Positions 27,997 to 37,081 of a stretch of 64,000 nt of DNA are shown here, in pieces (within the stretch, counting starts at the first letter, position 1; every line of letters starts with the position of its first letter). The notes below the pieces were generated by a model, which did not search any database, had not been told where the DNA came from, and was given only the letters and a program-made list of their open reading frames with translations. Both the position numbers and the translations under genes were made by a program. The DNA comes from Peptococcaceae bacterium UBA4068 (GTDB lineage Bacteria; Bacillota; Dehalobacteriia; UBA4068). The stretch lies in assembly GCA_002382665.1 (NCBI GenBank), contig DFZA01000007.1:1-64000 (forward strand), read 5' to 3'.

Positions 27997-29232
27997 TTAA
28001 TTCCCCTCCTCTGTAACACCATAGAATTTCTTATCGCGGAAACAATCAACATCGGCCATATTACGCAACATAAAGCGAGTAAAAGTAATCGCAGTAAACA
28101 TACTGGCAATTAAACCGATACTTAGCGTTAAGGCGAAACCTTTGATAGTGCCCGATCCGAAATAATACAGTACAATAGCTGCAATCAGTGTTGTCAGATT
28201 GGAGTCGAAAATTGTCCAAAATGCGCGTTTAAAACCAGCCTCAATTGAAGCTTTGACGCTTTTACCAGTATACATTTCTTCTTTTATTCGTTCGTAAATA
28301 ATAATATTGGCGTCGATTGCCACACCTATTGATAAAATAAAACCTGCAATACTGGTTAATGTCAATGTTGCATTAATTAAATTCAACACCCACATTAATA
28401 TTAACCCGTAAACAACCAGAGAAACACATCCCCAGACACCAGGCATGCGATACAATGCGATCAACCAAAACGCCAATATAATCAAACCAATAATTGAAGC
28501 TTTCATACTGCTGCTAAGCGAGTCCTGACCAAGAGTAGGACCGACAATAGATTTTGAGAGGATCTCAACATTAACCGGCAAAGCACCGCCGTTGATTATT
28601 TGAGCATCAGCTGCTGCTTCATCTGCAGTTGTATAACCGCCGGAGATAATAGCCTCTCCATCGGGAATAACACTATTAACTGTTGGCGATGAAATTTCCT
28701 TGTCATCAAGATAGATAGAAATTATTTGGCCTAGATATTTGGCCGTAGCTTCATAAAATTTCTTGGTACCTTCGGAAGTAAACTCTAATGCAATTTGATG
28801 CTGTTGATTTGTGGGTTCGGAAGCATTATACTGATATGTAGCTTCTTCCAAATCAGCACCGGTAAGTATAACTGTTCCATCGGGACCTCTAAACTCCAGT
28901 TTTGCCGTACGTCCCAATTGTTCAATCGCCTTATCAGGATCATCTACGCCAGCTAATTGAATAATCAGTCTATCTGAACCTTCACGTTGAATAATTGGCT
29001 CGCTGACACCAAATGCGTCGACCCTTTCCCGCATTACTGTAACCAGCTTTTCCATATCTTGATCAGTTACCGCGGAGCCGTCATCATTTATACCCTGTAG
29101 AATCACCTCAGTACCACCTTGCAAATCTAGGCCTAAATTGAGATTATCTTTTAATGTATTAAATGATAATACCAGTGCAACAGCTATAGCCGCAACAACA
29201 ATGATGAGTTTAATTCCACTTAAATTCCTCAT
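27997..29232 (-). CDS. secD: Protein translocase subunit SecD
   Basis: 411 residues, ATG with GAGGAAG upstream. N-terminal membrane anchor (5-24), then LGLDLQGGTEVILQG (about 33-47), the large extracytoplasmic P1/P4 region (50-235), and five clustered helices from about 245 with the conserved GVAIDANIIIYERIKEE (about 303) and TTLIAAIVLYYFGSGT. It is a separate gene from secF, unlike the fused secDF of Bacillus. It forms a two-gene operon with secF. Confidence 0.95.
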   Translation of the reverse strand: MRNLSGIKLIIVVAAIAVALVLSFNTLKDNLNLGLDLQGGTEVILQGINDDGSAVTDQDMEKLVTVMRERVDAFGVSEPIIQREGSDRLIIQLAGVDDPDKAIEQLGRTAKLEFRGPDGTVILTGADLEEATYQYNASEPTNQQHQIALEFTSEGTKKFYEATAKYLGQIISIYLDDKEISSPTVNSVIPDGEAIISGGYTTADEAAADAQIINGGALPVNVEILSKSIVGPTLGQDSLSSSMKASIIGLIILAFWLIALYRMPGVWGCVSLVVYGLILMWVLNLINATLTLTSIAGFILSIGVAIDANIIIYERIKEEMYTGKSVKASIEAGFKRAFWTIFDSNLTTLIAAIVLYYFGSGTIKGFALTLSIGLIASMFTAITFTRFMLRNMADVDCFRDKKFYGVTEEGN

Positions 29233-29357
29233 CCGATGCTTCCTCCTCTGCCATACAATATGAGTCTAATTATAACTCCGTATATCGGGGATTGTCAAAT
29301 AATATCAACTAATTATTATCTAATTGTAGAATAATTAAATTTTGTTGGAGTATAAAA

Positions 29358-29867
29358 ATGGATAAAAGAGTTACAATTTATCATGGCGACATCACTAAAA
29401 TGGGAGTTGACGCAATTGTAAATGCAGCAAATACTTCTTTGCTTGGCGGCGGAGGGGTTGACGGCGCCATACATCTGGCGGCAGGACCGCAATTATTAGC
29501 GGAATGCCGCGGATTACATGGTTGCGCAGTTGGTGACGCTAAAATAACCGCCGGCTATTTACTGCCGGCGGAATATGTGATTCATACGGTCGGTCCAATT
29601 TGGCAAAACGGTAAAAATAACGAATCGGCTAAACTACGCTCATGTTATCTAAAATCACTACAGATAGCGGTAAATTCCGTTCTAAAGACTATTGCCTTTC
29701 CTGCTATTAGCACAGGCGTTTACGGTTATCCTAAACAACAGGCTGCCGAAGTAGCTATCAAGGCAATTAATGATTTTTTGAAGACTAATACGAGTCTTGA
29801 AAAGATATATTTAGTTACCTTTGATAAACAAACCACTGAGATTTATCGAAATTTATTAGCGATTTAG
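29358..29867 (+). CDS. Macrodomain ADP-ribose hydrolase (YmdB-like)
   Basis: 169 residues, start after TTGGAG. A stand-alone macrodomain, with [30 protein letters not shown] (residues about 9-39) forming the ADP-ribose pocket including the catalytic-region Asn and Asp, and [13 protein letters not shown] near 117-129 forming the second loop. Members hydrolyse O-acetyl-ADP-ribose or remove mono-ADP-ribose. It is monocistronic, and its last 4 nt overlap the end of the convergent gene. Confidence 0.92.
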   Translation: MDKRVTIYHGDITKMGVDAIVNAANTSLLGGGGVDGAIHLAAGPQLLAECRGLHGCAVGDAKITAGYLLPAEYVIHTVGPIWQNGKNNESAKLRSCYLKSLQIAVNSVLKTIAFPAISTGVYGYPKQQAAEVAIKAINDFLKTNTSLEKIYLVTFDKQTTEIYRNLLAI

Positions 29868-30847
29868 GTTCTATTTGAAGCTCCGAATGAAGATAAATCA
29901 ATATTCCCGGGTTCTTTAGCGCGCGCGCCTACCCAAGAACATGATAATGCGTAACCTTTAATATTGCCATATTCGTCTTGGACCTGTAAAGCCATATCAT
30001 TAAATGGCAGATTACTGCTTTCTTTTGTTAACGGCTGTAATGCAAATATGTTGCCGTTATATTTAACCTGCCAAGATTTGACAAAGTTATATCCTTCGCA
30101 ATCGAAACATTCAAGGGGTGATATATCGGTATCCGGGAATGATAAAGCATCATTATTATTGATTAGTGCGGAGTTATTTATTTTACAATGAGGGAAGTTT
30201 ATAATATTTAACTCTTCATTATTGTTTAGTAATAAATGAATCGTCTCCCAATGACGTTGTATCTTTTTCAGTGCGATGTTACCCCATACTCTTTCAAACA
30301 ATGATTTTCCTTTCACACGCACACTTTTTCCCCCTAAATTAATCCTCCCATATGTTGTCATTTGCGGATAAAAGTATGAGAATAACTGTTCTTTGTTATT
30401 ATTGACTTCAGGATGAACTAATCCTGATTCTCCCCGCCAAAACGCACCTTTGTTTTTCAATAAGCAAATTTCAAAACTAAACTGAGTATCAAAAACGCGA
30501 AGAGCCATTGCCTCTTTTTCCACTAATAATTGCGCTATTTCACCACAAAATATACTGTCGGCGTCAATATCAACATTATTCTTGTTTTGTTCCAAGATAA
30601 ATTGGCGTTGATAATTCTTTCCCTCGTTGATATCCTCACATTCGATAAATAACATATAATATTCATTGCTAAGTCGAACAAGTTTATGGAGATTGATATG
30701 ATAGGCAAAAAGATTGCCCGAATTATAGAAATCATGAAGAAAACCGCTGCAACGCCAACAATCATATACGCGCTTATGCGGCAGCCATTCTTCTTCAAAT
30801 GTTCCGTGTCGGTCGGCTCTGTATTTTTGTTTGCCGCCAATAGTCAT
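29864..30847 (-). CDS. AttH/CrtC-like lipocalin-fold protein (tentative)
   Basis: 327 residues, ATG 5 nt after GGAGG. No signal peptide or membrane helix. Beta-rich with many aromatic residues. The block [25 protein letters not shown] near 185-210 resembles the 'G..DR.WG.....W.W' core of AttH/CrtC (carotenoid 1,2-hydratase-like) double-barrel proteins, and [15 protein letters not shown] just before it fits the same fold. If correct, it would bind or act on a hydrophobic ligand. The assignment is by motif only and may be wrong. Monocistronic. Confidence 0.55.
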   Translation of the reverse strand: MTIGGKQKYRADRHGTFEEEWLPHKRVYDCWRCSGFLHDFYNSGNLFAYHINLHKLVRLSNEYYMLFIECEDINEGKNYQRQFILEQNKNNVDIDADSIFCGEIAQLLVEKEAMALRVFDTQFSFEICLLKNKGAFWRGESGLVHPEVNNNKEQLFSYFYPQMTTYGRINLGGKSVRVKGKSLFERVWGNIALKKIQRHWETIHLLLNNNEELNIINFPHCKINNSALINNNDALSFPDTDISPLECFDCEGYNFVKSWQVKYNGNIFALQPLTKESSNLPFNDMALQVQDEYGNIKGYALSCSWVGARAKEPGNIDLSSFGASNRT

Positions 30848-30978
30848 AATCTTCCTCCGTTATTTTAATACATAACATATATTAACACAAAACTACCGTT
30901 TTCGCCAACGGTGTTTTTTTATTTTATTCATAATATCAATTGCTTGTTCATAGCATTTATTAAAAGGGGGGTTTGTTA

Positions 30979-32118
30979 ATGAAGAAACTTTGGCTGATAA
31001 TTATTATTATCACTTCAATTATTTTTCTTTTTTCATTTGCATCAACTGCAGCGGAATTTTCTTTAGGCGCAACATCTGCTGTTCTTATGGACGGAAGTAG
31101 CGGTAGAATACTGTTCGAGCAAAATGCCGACGCCAAAGTATATCCTGCCAGCGTTACCAAAATGATGATGTTGGTGCTGATATTGGAAGCGGTAGATAAA
31201 GGTACTATTTCCCTCGATGATAAAGTTACCACCAGCGCAAAAGCCGCATCAATGGGTGGATCGCAAGTTTATCTTTACGAGGGAGAAGTGCGAACTGTTG
31301 ATGAAATGATTATTGCCATAGCAGTCGGCAGCGGTAATGATGCCGCCTATGCTATGGCCGAATATTTAGGCGGCACAATGGAGAACTTTGTTGATATGAT
31401 GAACAAACGAGCCAAAGAGCTCGGCATGAACAATACGAATTTTGTCAACCCACACGGTCTGCATGATGAAAATCATTATACTACCGCACGCGATATGGCA
31501 ACACTTGCTTACCATGCCCTTCAGGTTCCGCACATGCTTGACTATACATCAATCTACGAATACGAATTCCGCCCTGATCCTAAAAAGCTAGTATTATGGA
31601 ATACCAACCGTCTGCTTAAATGGTATGACGGAACCGATGGTCTCAAAACAGGATATACGCCTGAGGCGGGACGAAATCTGGTGGCAACTGCCGTACGCGA
31701 TAATCTGCGTTTAATTTCGGTAGTAATGGGGGTGGCAGAAGCTAAAGGACATTTTACTCAATCTATGGAGCTGCTTAATTACGGCTTTAACACATATAAA
31801 TACCACTTGTTATGCAAAGCCAGTGACATTATTGCCACTGTGCCGGTCGGTAAAGGTAATGTAAATGAGGTTGAAGCAACGGTTGCACAGGATATAGGCG
31901 TTACCACTGCGAAAAATGAAAAAGCCGAATTATCGTTCGGTATCGAAACAAAGTCAGGATTATCGGCGCCGATAGCGAAGGGAGCGGTAGTAGGACAGGT
32001 AACAGTTTATAATAATGGTAAAAAGGTTACGACAAAAGATATTGTCGCAGCTCAAGATGTGACCAAAGGCGGATTTTTAAGAACATGGCAAAGATTGCTT
32101 AATGCTATCAGTATCTAA
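30979..32118 (+). CDS. dacF: D-alanyl-D-alanine carboxypeptidase (DacF-like)
   Basis: 379 residues. The ATG at 30979 is 8 nt from a GGGGGG site; an in-frame start two codons earlier is less well placed. Signal peptide 1 to about 25. A low-molecular-weight penicillin-binding protein: active-site ASVTK (Ser about 57), SGN near 120 and KTGYT near 222, followed by the PBP5-type C-terminal domain and an amphipathic tail. It trims peptidoglycan stem peptides. dacF next to pdp/deoB/xerD/spoIIM matches the sporulation-linked order in Bacillus, with dacF inverted here. Confidence 0.92.
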   Translation: MKKLWLIIIIITSIIFLFSFASTAAEFSLGATSAVLMDGSSGRILFEQNADAKVYPASVTKMMMLVLILEAVDKGTISLDDKVTTSAKAASMGGSQVYLYEGEVRTVDEMIIAIAVGSGNDAAYAMAEYLGGTMENFVDMMNKRAKELGMNNTNFVNPHGLHDENHYTTARDMATLAYHALQVPHMLDYTSIYEYEFRPDPKKLVLWNTNRLLKWYDGTDGLKTGYTPEAGRNLVATAVRDNLRLISVVMGVAEAKGHFTQSMELLNYGFNTYKYHLLCKASDIIATVPVGKGNVNEVEATVAQDIGVTTAKNEKAELSFGIETKSGLSAPIAKGAVVGQVTVYNNGKKVTTKDIVAAQDVTKGGFLRTWQRLLNAISI

Positions 32119-32157
32119 AATCTAAATTAAATGCTTATTCTATTTAATATAGATATT

Positions 32158-32189
32158 AAATACAGACGGATCTAGTTTCGTCTGTATTT
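32158..32189. terminator. Bidirectional terminator between dacF and pdp
   Basis: AAATACAGACG and CGTCTGTATTT form an 11-bp perfect stem between convergent genes; rightward it continues into ATTTGG. Confidence 0.8.
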
Positions 32190-32206
32190 ATTTGGCGATT
32201 ATTTAT

Positions 32207-33502
32207 TTAACAAACAATTTCCACGATTAATGGCAATAATGTTTGTGGTTGGTTTTCTACAACTACGGCATTAATAAGCATTTCGGCTACAGCAGCGGCC
32301 TGTTGTTGATTTTGGCAATATATATCTGCTATTTCTTCTCCCGATATGACCTTTTCTCCTAGTTTCTTGCGCAGGACTATACCGGTTGAGTGATCAATTG
32401 CATCCTCTTTGGTAACCCGCCCCGACTTTAGTAGTATTGTACTTTTGCCAATGATTTCGGCATCGAGTTTGGTGATGAAACCATCGGAGGTTGCAGTATA
32501 AGAAACTACTAAAGGCGCATCTTCAAAAGATGGGGTAGCAGATAAATCTCCGCCCTGAGCCTTAACCATTTCCATGAACTTTTGATAGGCTGCGCCGCAA
32601 TCCAGCAATGACGCGGTTCTTTTTTGGGCGTCTCCCCTATTGTCCGTTTTCCCGGCAAGATAAATCATCTCTGCAGCCAAAGATATCGCCAGCTCACGTA
32701 AGTCTTGAGGGCCGAAGCCCTGCAGAACCGCCAGTGCTTCTTTTACTTCCAAGCTGTTGCCAATCGCATAGCCGAGCGGCTGTTCCATTGCTGATATTAA
32801 AGCGGATACTTTTTTACCGGCCTGCAAACCAATTTTAACCATCAACTGCGCTAACCGTCTGGCATCGTCTAACGTTTTCATAAACGCGCCGGAGCCGTAT
32901 TTGACATCCAATACTATAATATCAGCACCGCCGGCGATTTTTTTTGACATGATACTGGCAGCAATCAAAGGAATACTGTCAACCGTCGCCGTGACGTCTC
33001 GTAAAGCATATAGCAACTTATCAGCCGGTACCAGCTCCTTGCCGGCGCTATTTACCGCAAGTCCTATTTGATCAACCTGAATACGGAATTGTTCCATATT
33101 AAGATTGCAATTAAAACCGGGGATCGATTCCAATTTATCTATCGTGCCTCCGGTATGTCCCAGCCCGCGGCCGGAAAGCTTTGATACTTTTAATCCGGCG
33201 GCAGCAGCAATCGGCGCCACTATCAGCGTCGTTTTGTCCCCTACTCCACCGGTTGAATGCTTATCAACAAATATGCCGTCCAGATCGCTGTAATCCATTA
33301 CTGAGCCGCTGTCTAACATTTGCTTGACCAAACTAAATGTTTCCTGTTCATCCAGCCCTCGAATAAACAACGCCATCAACAGCGCCGCTGATTGATAGTC
33401 TTTGACGCTGCCGCCGATATAACCGTTTAACCAAAAAGCAATTTCATCTTCAGATAATTTTCCTCCATCTCGCTTCTTGCGGATAATATCAATAATATTC
33501 AC
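32207..33502 (-). CDS. pdp: Pyrimidine-nucleoside phosphorylase
   Basis: 431 residues, GTG start 9 nt from GGAGG; overlaps deoB by 4 nt. Splits uridine/thymidine with phosphate in nucleoside salvage. Motifs: DKHSTGGVGDKTTLI (about 84-98) for phosphate binding, KLSGRGLGHTGGTIDKLES (about 110-128), and the C-terminal alpha/beta domain. Together with deoB it sends the pentose phosphate into central metabolism, with the two genes co-transcribed. Confidence 0.95.
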   Translation of the reverse strand: MNIIDIIRKKRDGGKLSEDEIAFWLNGYIGGSVKDYQSAALLMALFIRGLDEQETFSLVKQMLDSGSVMDYSDLDGIFVDKHSTGGVGDKTTLIVAPIAAAAGLKVSKLSGRGLGHTGGTIDKLESIPGFNCNLNMEQFRIQVDQIGLAVNSAGKELVPADKLLYALRDVTATVDSIPLIAASIMSKKIAGGADIIVLDVKYGSGAFMKTLDDARRLAQLMVKIGLQAGKKVSALISAMEQPLGYAIGNSLEVKEALAVLQGFGPQDLRELAISLAAEMIYLAGKTDNRGDAQKRTASLLDCGAAYQKFMEMVKAQGGDLSATPSFEDAPLVVSYTATSDGFITKLDAEIIGKSTILLKSGRVTKEDAIDHSTGIVLRKKLGEKVISGEEIADIYCQNQQQAAAVAEMLINAVVVENQPQTLLPLIVEIVC

Positions 33503-34677
33503 CTAGTTTTTGCCTCCATTCCCAACAAATCTAACATGCTGACTCCGGCAGGTACAGCCGGACAGCCCAGATATGCGGCGCAGGTAGCGCCAACGTCGGC
33601 GAATGTCTGTCTGACACCTAAAAACTGCGGCTTTACTTTCTCGCCATATATCAATAGAGGCACATATTCGCGGGTATGGTCTGTCCCCATCGTTGTTGGA
33701 TCATTACCATGATCTGCAGTAATAATTAATAAATCATCCAGCCGTAGCTTATTTATAATTTGCGGTAGCTCACTGTCAAACTTTTCTATAGCGCAAGCAT
33801 AGCCGATTACATCATTACGATGCCCGTAAAGCATATCAAAATCAACTAAATTGGCAAATATTAAGCCGCTGCCATATTGTTCCATAGCTAATAAAATACC
33901 ATCGACGCCTTGCTGATTATTATGGGCTTCAATTGCACTGTTGATATATTGATTGGCAAATATATCCTTGATCTTACCGATCGCCACCGTGGTTTGACCG
34001 TTTTTCACCAAGTTTTCCAACAGTCCTCCAGATGGAGGCAATAATGAATAGTCGCGGCGGTTACTGGTACGCTGAAAGCTACCCGGTTTTCCGATAAAGG
34101 GACGGGCAATCACTCTGCCAACAGCATTATCACCATCAAGTATTGCACGGGCTTTTTCACAAGCCTGATACAACTCAGCAAGCGGTATTACTTGCTCGTT
34201 CGCCGCAATCTGAAATACGCTATCCGCCGAAGTATAAACAATGAATTTGCCGGTTTTAATTTGTTCGGCGCCAAGCTCATCTATAATCGCCAAACCGCTT
34301 GCCGGATAATTGCCCAACACTCCCCTGCCGGTTGCCACCGAAAAAGCATCGATAATTTTCTGAGGAAAACCGTGCGGGTATGTGGGCATGGCTTTTTTCA
34401 GCAATAAACCGGACAACTCCCAATGTCCGCTGGTCGTATCCATTCCAGCCGATTGTGATGCCATTTTACCCCAGGCGGCCAATGGTTGAGTGACAGCTTT
34501 ATTTTCCCTGATATCAATGATATTGGCTAATCCCAAACGGTTTAAGTTAGGAATATGAAGTTTAGTCGTGGCCGCGATATGTCCTAAGGTATTAGCATTT
34601 ACCTCGCCAAAATGGGCAGCATCAGGTAATGAACCAACACCGACGCTATCCAAAACGATCAAAATAATTCTGCGCAT
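33499..34677 (-). CDS. deoB: Phosphopentomutase
   Basis: 392 residues, ATG behind GGAG. Alkaline-phosphatase superfamily enzyme interconverting ribose-1-P/deoxyribose-1-P and the 5-phosphates. Metal ligands are visible in LDSVGVGSLPDA (about 8-19), the nucleophile region GMDTTSGHWEL (about 80), and TADHGNDPT near 325, followed by DHTREYVPLLIY. Four nt after xerD, it forms the operon xerD-deoB-pdp. Confidence 0.95.
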   Translation of the reverse strand: MRRIILIVLDSVGVGSLPDAAHFGEVNANTLGHIAATTKLHIPNLNRLGLANIIDIRENKAVTQPLAAWGKMASQSAGMDTTSGHWELSGLLLKKAMPTYPHGFPQKIIDAFSVATGRGVLGNYPASGLAIIDELGAEQIKTGKFIVYTSADSVFQIAANEQVIPLAELYQACEKARAILDGDNAVGRVIARPFIGKPGSFQRTSNRRDYSLLPPSGGLLENLVKNGQTTVAIGKIKDIFANQYINSAIEAHNNQQGVDGILLAMEQYGSGLIFANLVDFDMLYGHRNDVIGYACAIEKFDSELPQIINKLRLDDLLIITADHGNDPTTMGTDHTREYVPLLIYGEKVKPQFLGVRQTFADVGATCAAYLGCPAVPAGVSMLDLLGMEAKTR

Positions 34678-34681
34678 AAAA

Positions 34682-35632
34682 TTACTCCTTTTTCTTTACA
34701 AACTTACCAGAGCGTGGATGATAACTATCGTATGACTTCTTGAGATGTTCGCTGTCAAGATGAGTATATATTTGTGTTGTACTGATGTTGGCATGCCCCA
34801 AAAAATCCTGCACTACTCGTAAATCAGCGCCATTTTCCAGCAGATGCGTGGCCACGCTATGACGTAATGTATGGGGACTGATATCAAGATTCAGTTTATT
34901 ACCGTAGGCCTTGATGATTTTCCAAAATCCCTGTCTGGTTAATGTTGTGCCGCGATTATTTAAAAACAGTTCCCTTGTCTGCTTTTGATGGAGCAAAAAG
35001 GGACGGGATGAATTTAAATATTCGTTTAGATAATTTATTGCGACACTGCCAACCGGAATAATCCGCTCCTTGCTGCCTTTACCAATGCAGCGCACAAATC
35101 CAAGCTTCAGATCAATATCATGTGCTGTCAATGATAATAATTCGCTGACGCGTAGCCCACAGGCATACATCAATTCCAACAAGGCTTTATCGCGCAGCCC
35201 CAGCGGCTTGCCGGTATCCGGTTGTGATAACAGCTTGTCCGTCTGCGCTTGCGACATGACTACCGGTAGCATGGCATGGGGCCGCGGTGTTTGTAAATTC
35301 TGGCTGATATCCTTGTCCATTCTTTTTTCAGCCGTTTCAAAGCGGCAAAAACTTTTAATTGCCGCCATATAACGGGCTATTGTAGCTGTCTGAATCCCGG
35401 CCTCTTTTAATATGGCCAAATATTCGATAATATCATTATGGCCGATTTGATTGACATTAAATATTTCCCGCGATCTTAAAAAGGCCGCAAACGCATACAG
35501 ATCCAATTGATAACTGATAATAGTATTTTCCGCTAAAGCTCTCTCTACAATTAAATAGTTGATAAAGCTTTCTATCTCCCATTTCAATTGATCACTATAT
35601 TTGCTATTGTCTTTTATTAAACTGGCCGACAT
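34682..35632 (-). CDS. xerD: Site-specific tyrosine recombinase XerD
   Basis: 316 residues. ATG 35632 follows GAGGA by 8 nt; the frame is open 13 codons further but without a site. Core-binding SAM-like domain (20-110), then the catalytic domain with Arg in ACGLRVSELLSL, HTLRHSVATHLL and the tyrosine nucleophile in GHANISTTQIYTHLD near 290. XerD acts with XerC or a similar partner at dif to resolve chromosome dimers. Neighbours spoIIM and deoB match the Bacillus/Clostridium order, supporting xerD over an integrase. Confidence 0.93.
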   Translation of the reverse strand: MSASLIKDNSKYSDQLKWEIESFINYLIVERALAENTIISYQLDLYAFAAFLRSREIFNVNQIGHNDIIEYLAILKEAGIQTATIARYMAAIKSFCRFETAEKRMDKDISQNLQTPRPHAMLPVVMSQAQTDKLLSQPDTGKPLGLRDKALLELMYACGLRVSELLSLTAHDIDLKLGFVRCIGKGSKERIIPVGSVAINYLNEYLNSSRPFLLHQKQTRELFLNNRGTTLTRQGFWKIIKAYGNKLNLDISPHTLRHSVATHLLENGADLRVVQDFLGHANISTTQIYTHLDSEHLKKSYDSYHPRSGKFVKKKE

Positions 35633-35695
35633 AGCCGTTCCTCTTTTCGTCTGAATGGGAAAAACTTCCACATTAAACGATAAAATCCTGCTATG

Positions 35696-35959
35696 TTATT
35701 CGACGCCGAGCATCACGGCAACATTCTCGTCATATACGCTCTGGTTATTCCATGTTTCACCATTGACACGTATCGGTTCGCCCGGAAAATTTTCATTGGC
35801 AATACCCTGATCCCCTGCCTGATAATCGGACATCGATTCCGAGGCAACCATTGTCCCATAAATGTAAGGCAATACGACCGCCAACAACAATAACAATAAA
35901 CACATTTTAATCAAAAAGCGAAGTTTTCTGCGAGTACCGGTTAATGTTACAAGTATCAT
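35696..35959 (-). CDS. Small single-pass membrane protein
   Basis: 87 residues, ATG with AGGAGGGAG upstream. A basic N-terminus (RRKLRF) precedes one hydrophobic helix (about 16-36), then a short polar exported-side domain. In Bacillus a small membrane protein of the DUF4227 type sits at the same position beside xerD, so this may be its positional counterpart; similarity is not evident beyond layout. Function unknown. Confidence 0.75.
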   Translation of the reverse strand: MILVTLTGTRRKLRFLIKMCLLLLLLAVVLPYIYGTMVASESMSDYQAGDQGIANENFPGEPIRVNGETWNNQSVYDENVAVMLGVE

Positions 35960-35974
35960 TTTTCTCCCTCCTAA

Positions 35975-36565
35975 TTAAACAACTATCGATATCAGTAATG
36001 GCATTATATAACCATCGATCAGCGCGCAGGCGGCAACTAACGCTAATAACAATAAAAGCCGGGTAAAATAATGCAGATTCACATGAAAATTGACGCCCAT
36101 AGCATAAATATTGAGACAGTATCTGATGGATAAGGCAGCCGCGGCTAACAATAAAACAATCACTATAATATTGATTGGCAGCATTATCATCAACAATTGC
36201 CAATTACCTGTGGCGGCAATCAGCGTATAAGTATATCCAATAGTTAATCCCCTGATAAACAATATGATTAAAACCAACGGTATTCCTAATAAATGCATGC
36301 CACAAAAAAACAAAGCTCCGATAAATAACCCGTTGACTATAAAAAACATCTGTGTTTGATGCCAATTATTGGATACCGTTGAAGAGAGACTATCGAGATA
36401 GTTATTGATATATGTAGTCATCTGGTTCTGTGATTCCTGTGCCAGCCAACGCGGCGCCATAGAACCAATGATTAGACCACCGCCAATTACCGCAACTAGA
36501 CAGGTGTATAATAACCAGTGTCGCTTCAGATGATTATATATCGCATACCCTATATCACGAATCAC
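35975..36565 (-). CDS. spoIIM: Stage II sporulation protein M
   Basis: 196 residues, GTG start 6 nt from GGAGGA. A multi-helix membrane protein with segments at about 20-38, 72-95, 98-115, 122-145 and 170-192, and the conserved FIVNGLFIGALFFCG and RGLTIGYT motifs. SpoIIM belongs to the DMP complex that remodels septal peptidoglycan and permits engulfment. With dacF and the spoVK-like gene it supports an endospore-forming ancestry or lifestyle. Confidence 0.9.
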   Translation of the reverse strand: MIRDIGYAIYNHLKRHWLLYTCLVAVIGGGLIIGSMAPRWLAQESQNQMTTYINNYLDSLSSTVSNNWHQTQMFFIVNGLFIGALFFCGMHLLGIPLVLIILFIRGLTIGYTYTLIAATGNWQLLMIMLPINIIVIVLLLAAAALSIRYCLNIYAMGVNFHVNLHYFTRLLLLLALVAACALIDGYIMPLLISIVV

Positions 36566-36638
36566 AGCATCCTCCGCCGTTTGTTTCTGTTTAAATATAT
36601 GTCATATATCAAAAAATAATGATTTGGACAAAAAAGAA

Positions 36639-36658
36639 AAGCCGGATTCATCCGGCTT
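36639..36658 (-). terminator. Terminator downstream of the 70-aa gene
   Basis: AAGCCGGA/TCCGGCTT stem with a four-base loop; read leftward it is followed by TTCTTTTTTG. It lies beyond the MITE-like repeat, as if the repeat had entered between the stop codon and the terminator. Confidence 0.8.
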
Positions 36659-36669
36659 AAACTTTCAAA

Positions 36670-36800
36670 GTCAGCGTGTCGAGAAACAAGCAAGACCAGG
36701 CGTCTTAGTTGGCATTTACCTTGCCGCAAAAGCCAGCTAATGCACTTACTGTGCTGCTTCGCTGCTTCGCGTCGTATTGCGAAGTTTATCGACCGCTGAT
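36670..36800 (-). repeat. MITE-like intergenic repeat, copy 2
   Basis: Read leftward, the arms GTCGATAAACTTCGC.ATACG and ACGCCTGGTCT.GCT.GTT.CTCG match copy 1 at 7130-7253, differing mainly by C/T and G/A changes. The ends are inverted repeats of each other. The core differs and contains small internal CTTCGCTG repeats. It lies between the 70-aa gene and its terminator. Confidence 0.7.
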
Positions 36801-36806
36801 CCGGCA

Positions 36807-37019
36807 TTATAATTGATTGTAATTAACCCATTCTCTACCTTCAACAATTTCTTCGTCTGAAGGAACAGGGATATCTCCGGGATCTCTTTCTTTAATCTTT
36901 TCTTCTACGGCTAATGTTCTATAAGCGGCATCTTTTTCCCCCAGATTTTCTAAATCCAGATCAAGAGTTTTCAGCGGCACATTACCTTTATTGACGTTAT
37001 TGTCATAGCTGTTACTCAT
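36807..37019 (-). CDS. Small acidic hypothetical protein (70 aa)
   Basis: 70 residues, ATG with GGGGAA 8 nt upstream. Soluble, Asp/Glu-rich, with no Cys, signal peptide or membrane helix. Not recognised. Its ribosome-binding site lies inside the 3' arm of the strong hairpin that follows pfp, so translation would be blocked unless the hairpin is absent or opened. Downstream is the MITE-like repeat and then a terminator. Confidence 0.65.
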   Translation of the reverse strand: MSNSYDNNVNKGNVPLKTLDLDLENLGEKDAAYRTLAVEEKIKERDPGDIPVPSDEEIVEGREWVNYNQL

Positions 37020-37022
37020 AAA

Positions 37023-37068
37023 AATTCCCCGTTTCGCTTTTTATTTATTATGCGCAACGGGGAATTTT
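37023..37068 (-). terminator. Hairpin after pfp that also covers a start site
   Basis: Leftward, AATTCCCCGTT pairs with AACGGGGAATT, extended by a CGC/GCG helix across one mismatch, followed by TTTTT and then immediately ATG of the 70-aa gene. It works as the pfp terminator and contains that gene's ribosome-binding site. Confidence 0.75.
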
Positions 37069-37081
37069 TGTATACTTTATA

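Noticed and set aside
30535..30840. Leftward 101-aa frame inside the AttH-like gene
   Set aside because: Fully nested in another frame of a longer gene that has a good ribosome-binding site and start.
36562..36807. Leftward 81-aa frame before spoIIM
   Set aside because: It is made of the MITE-like repeat and a terminator hairpin; no ribosome-binding site or family match.
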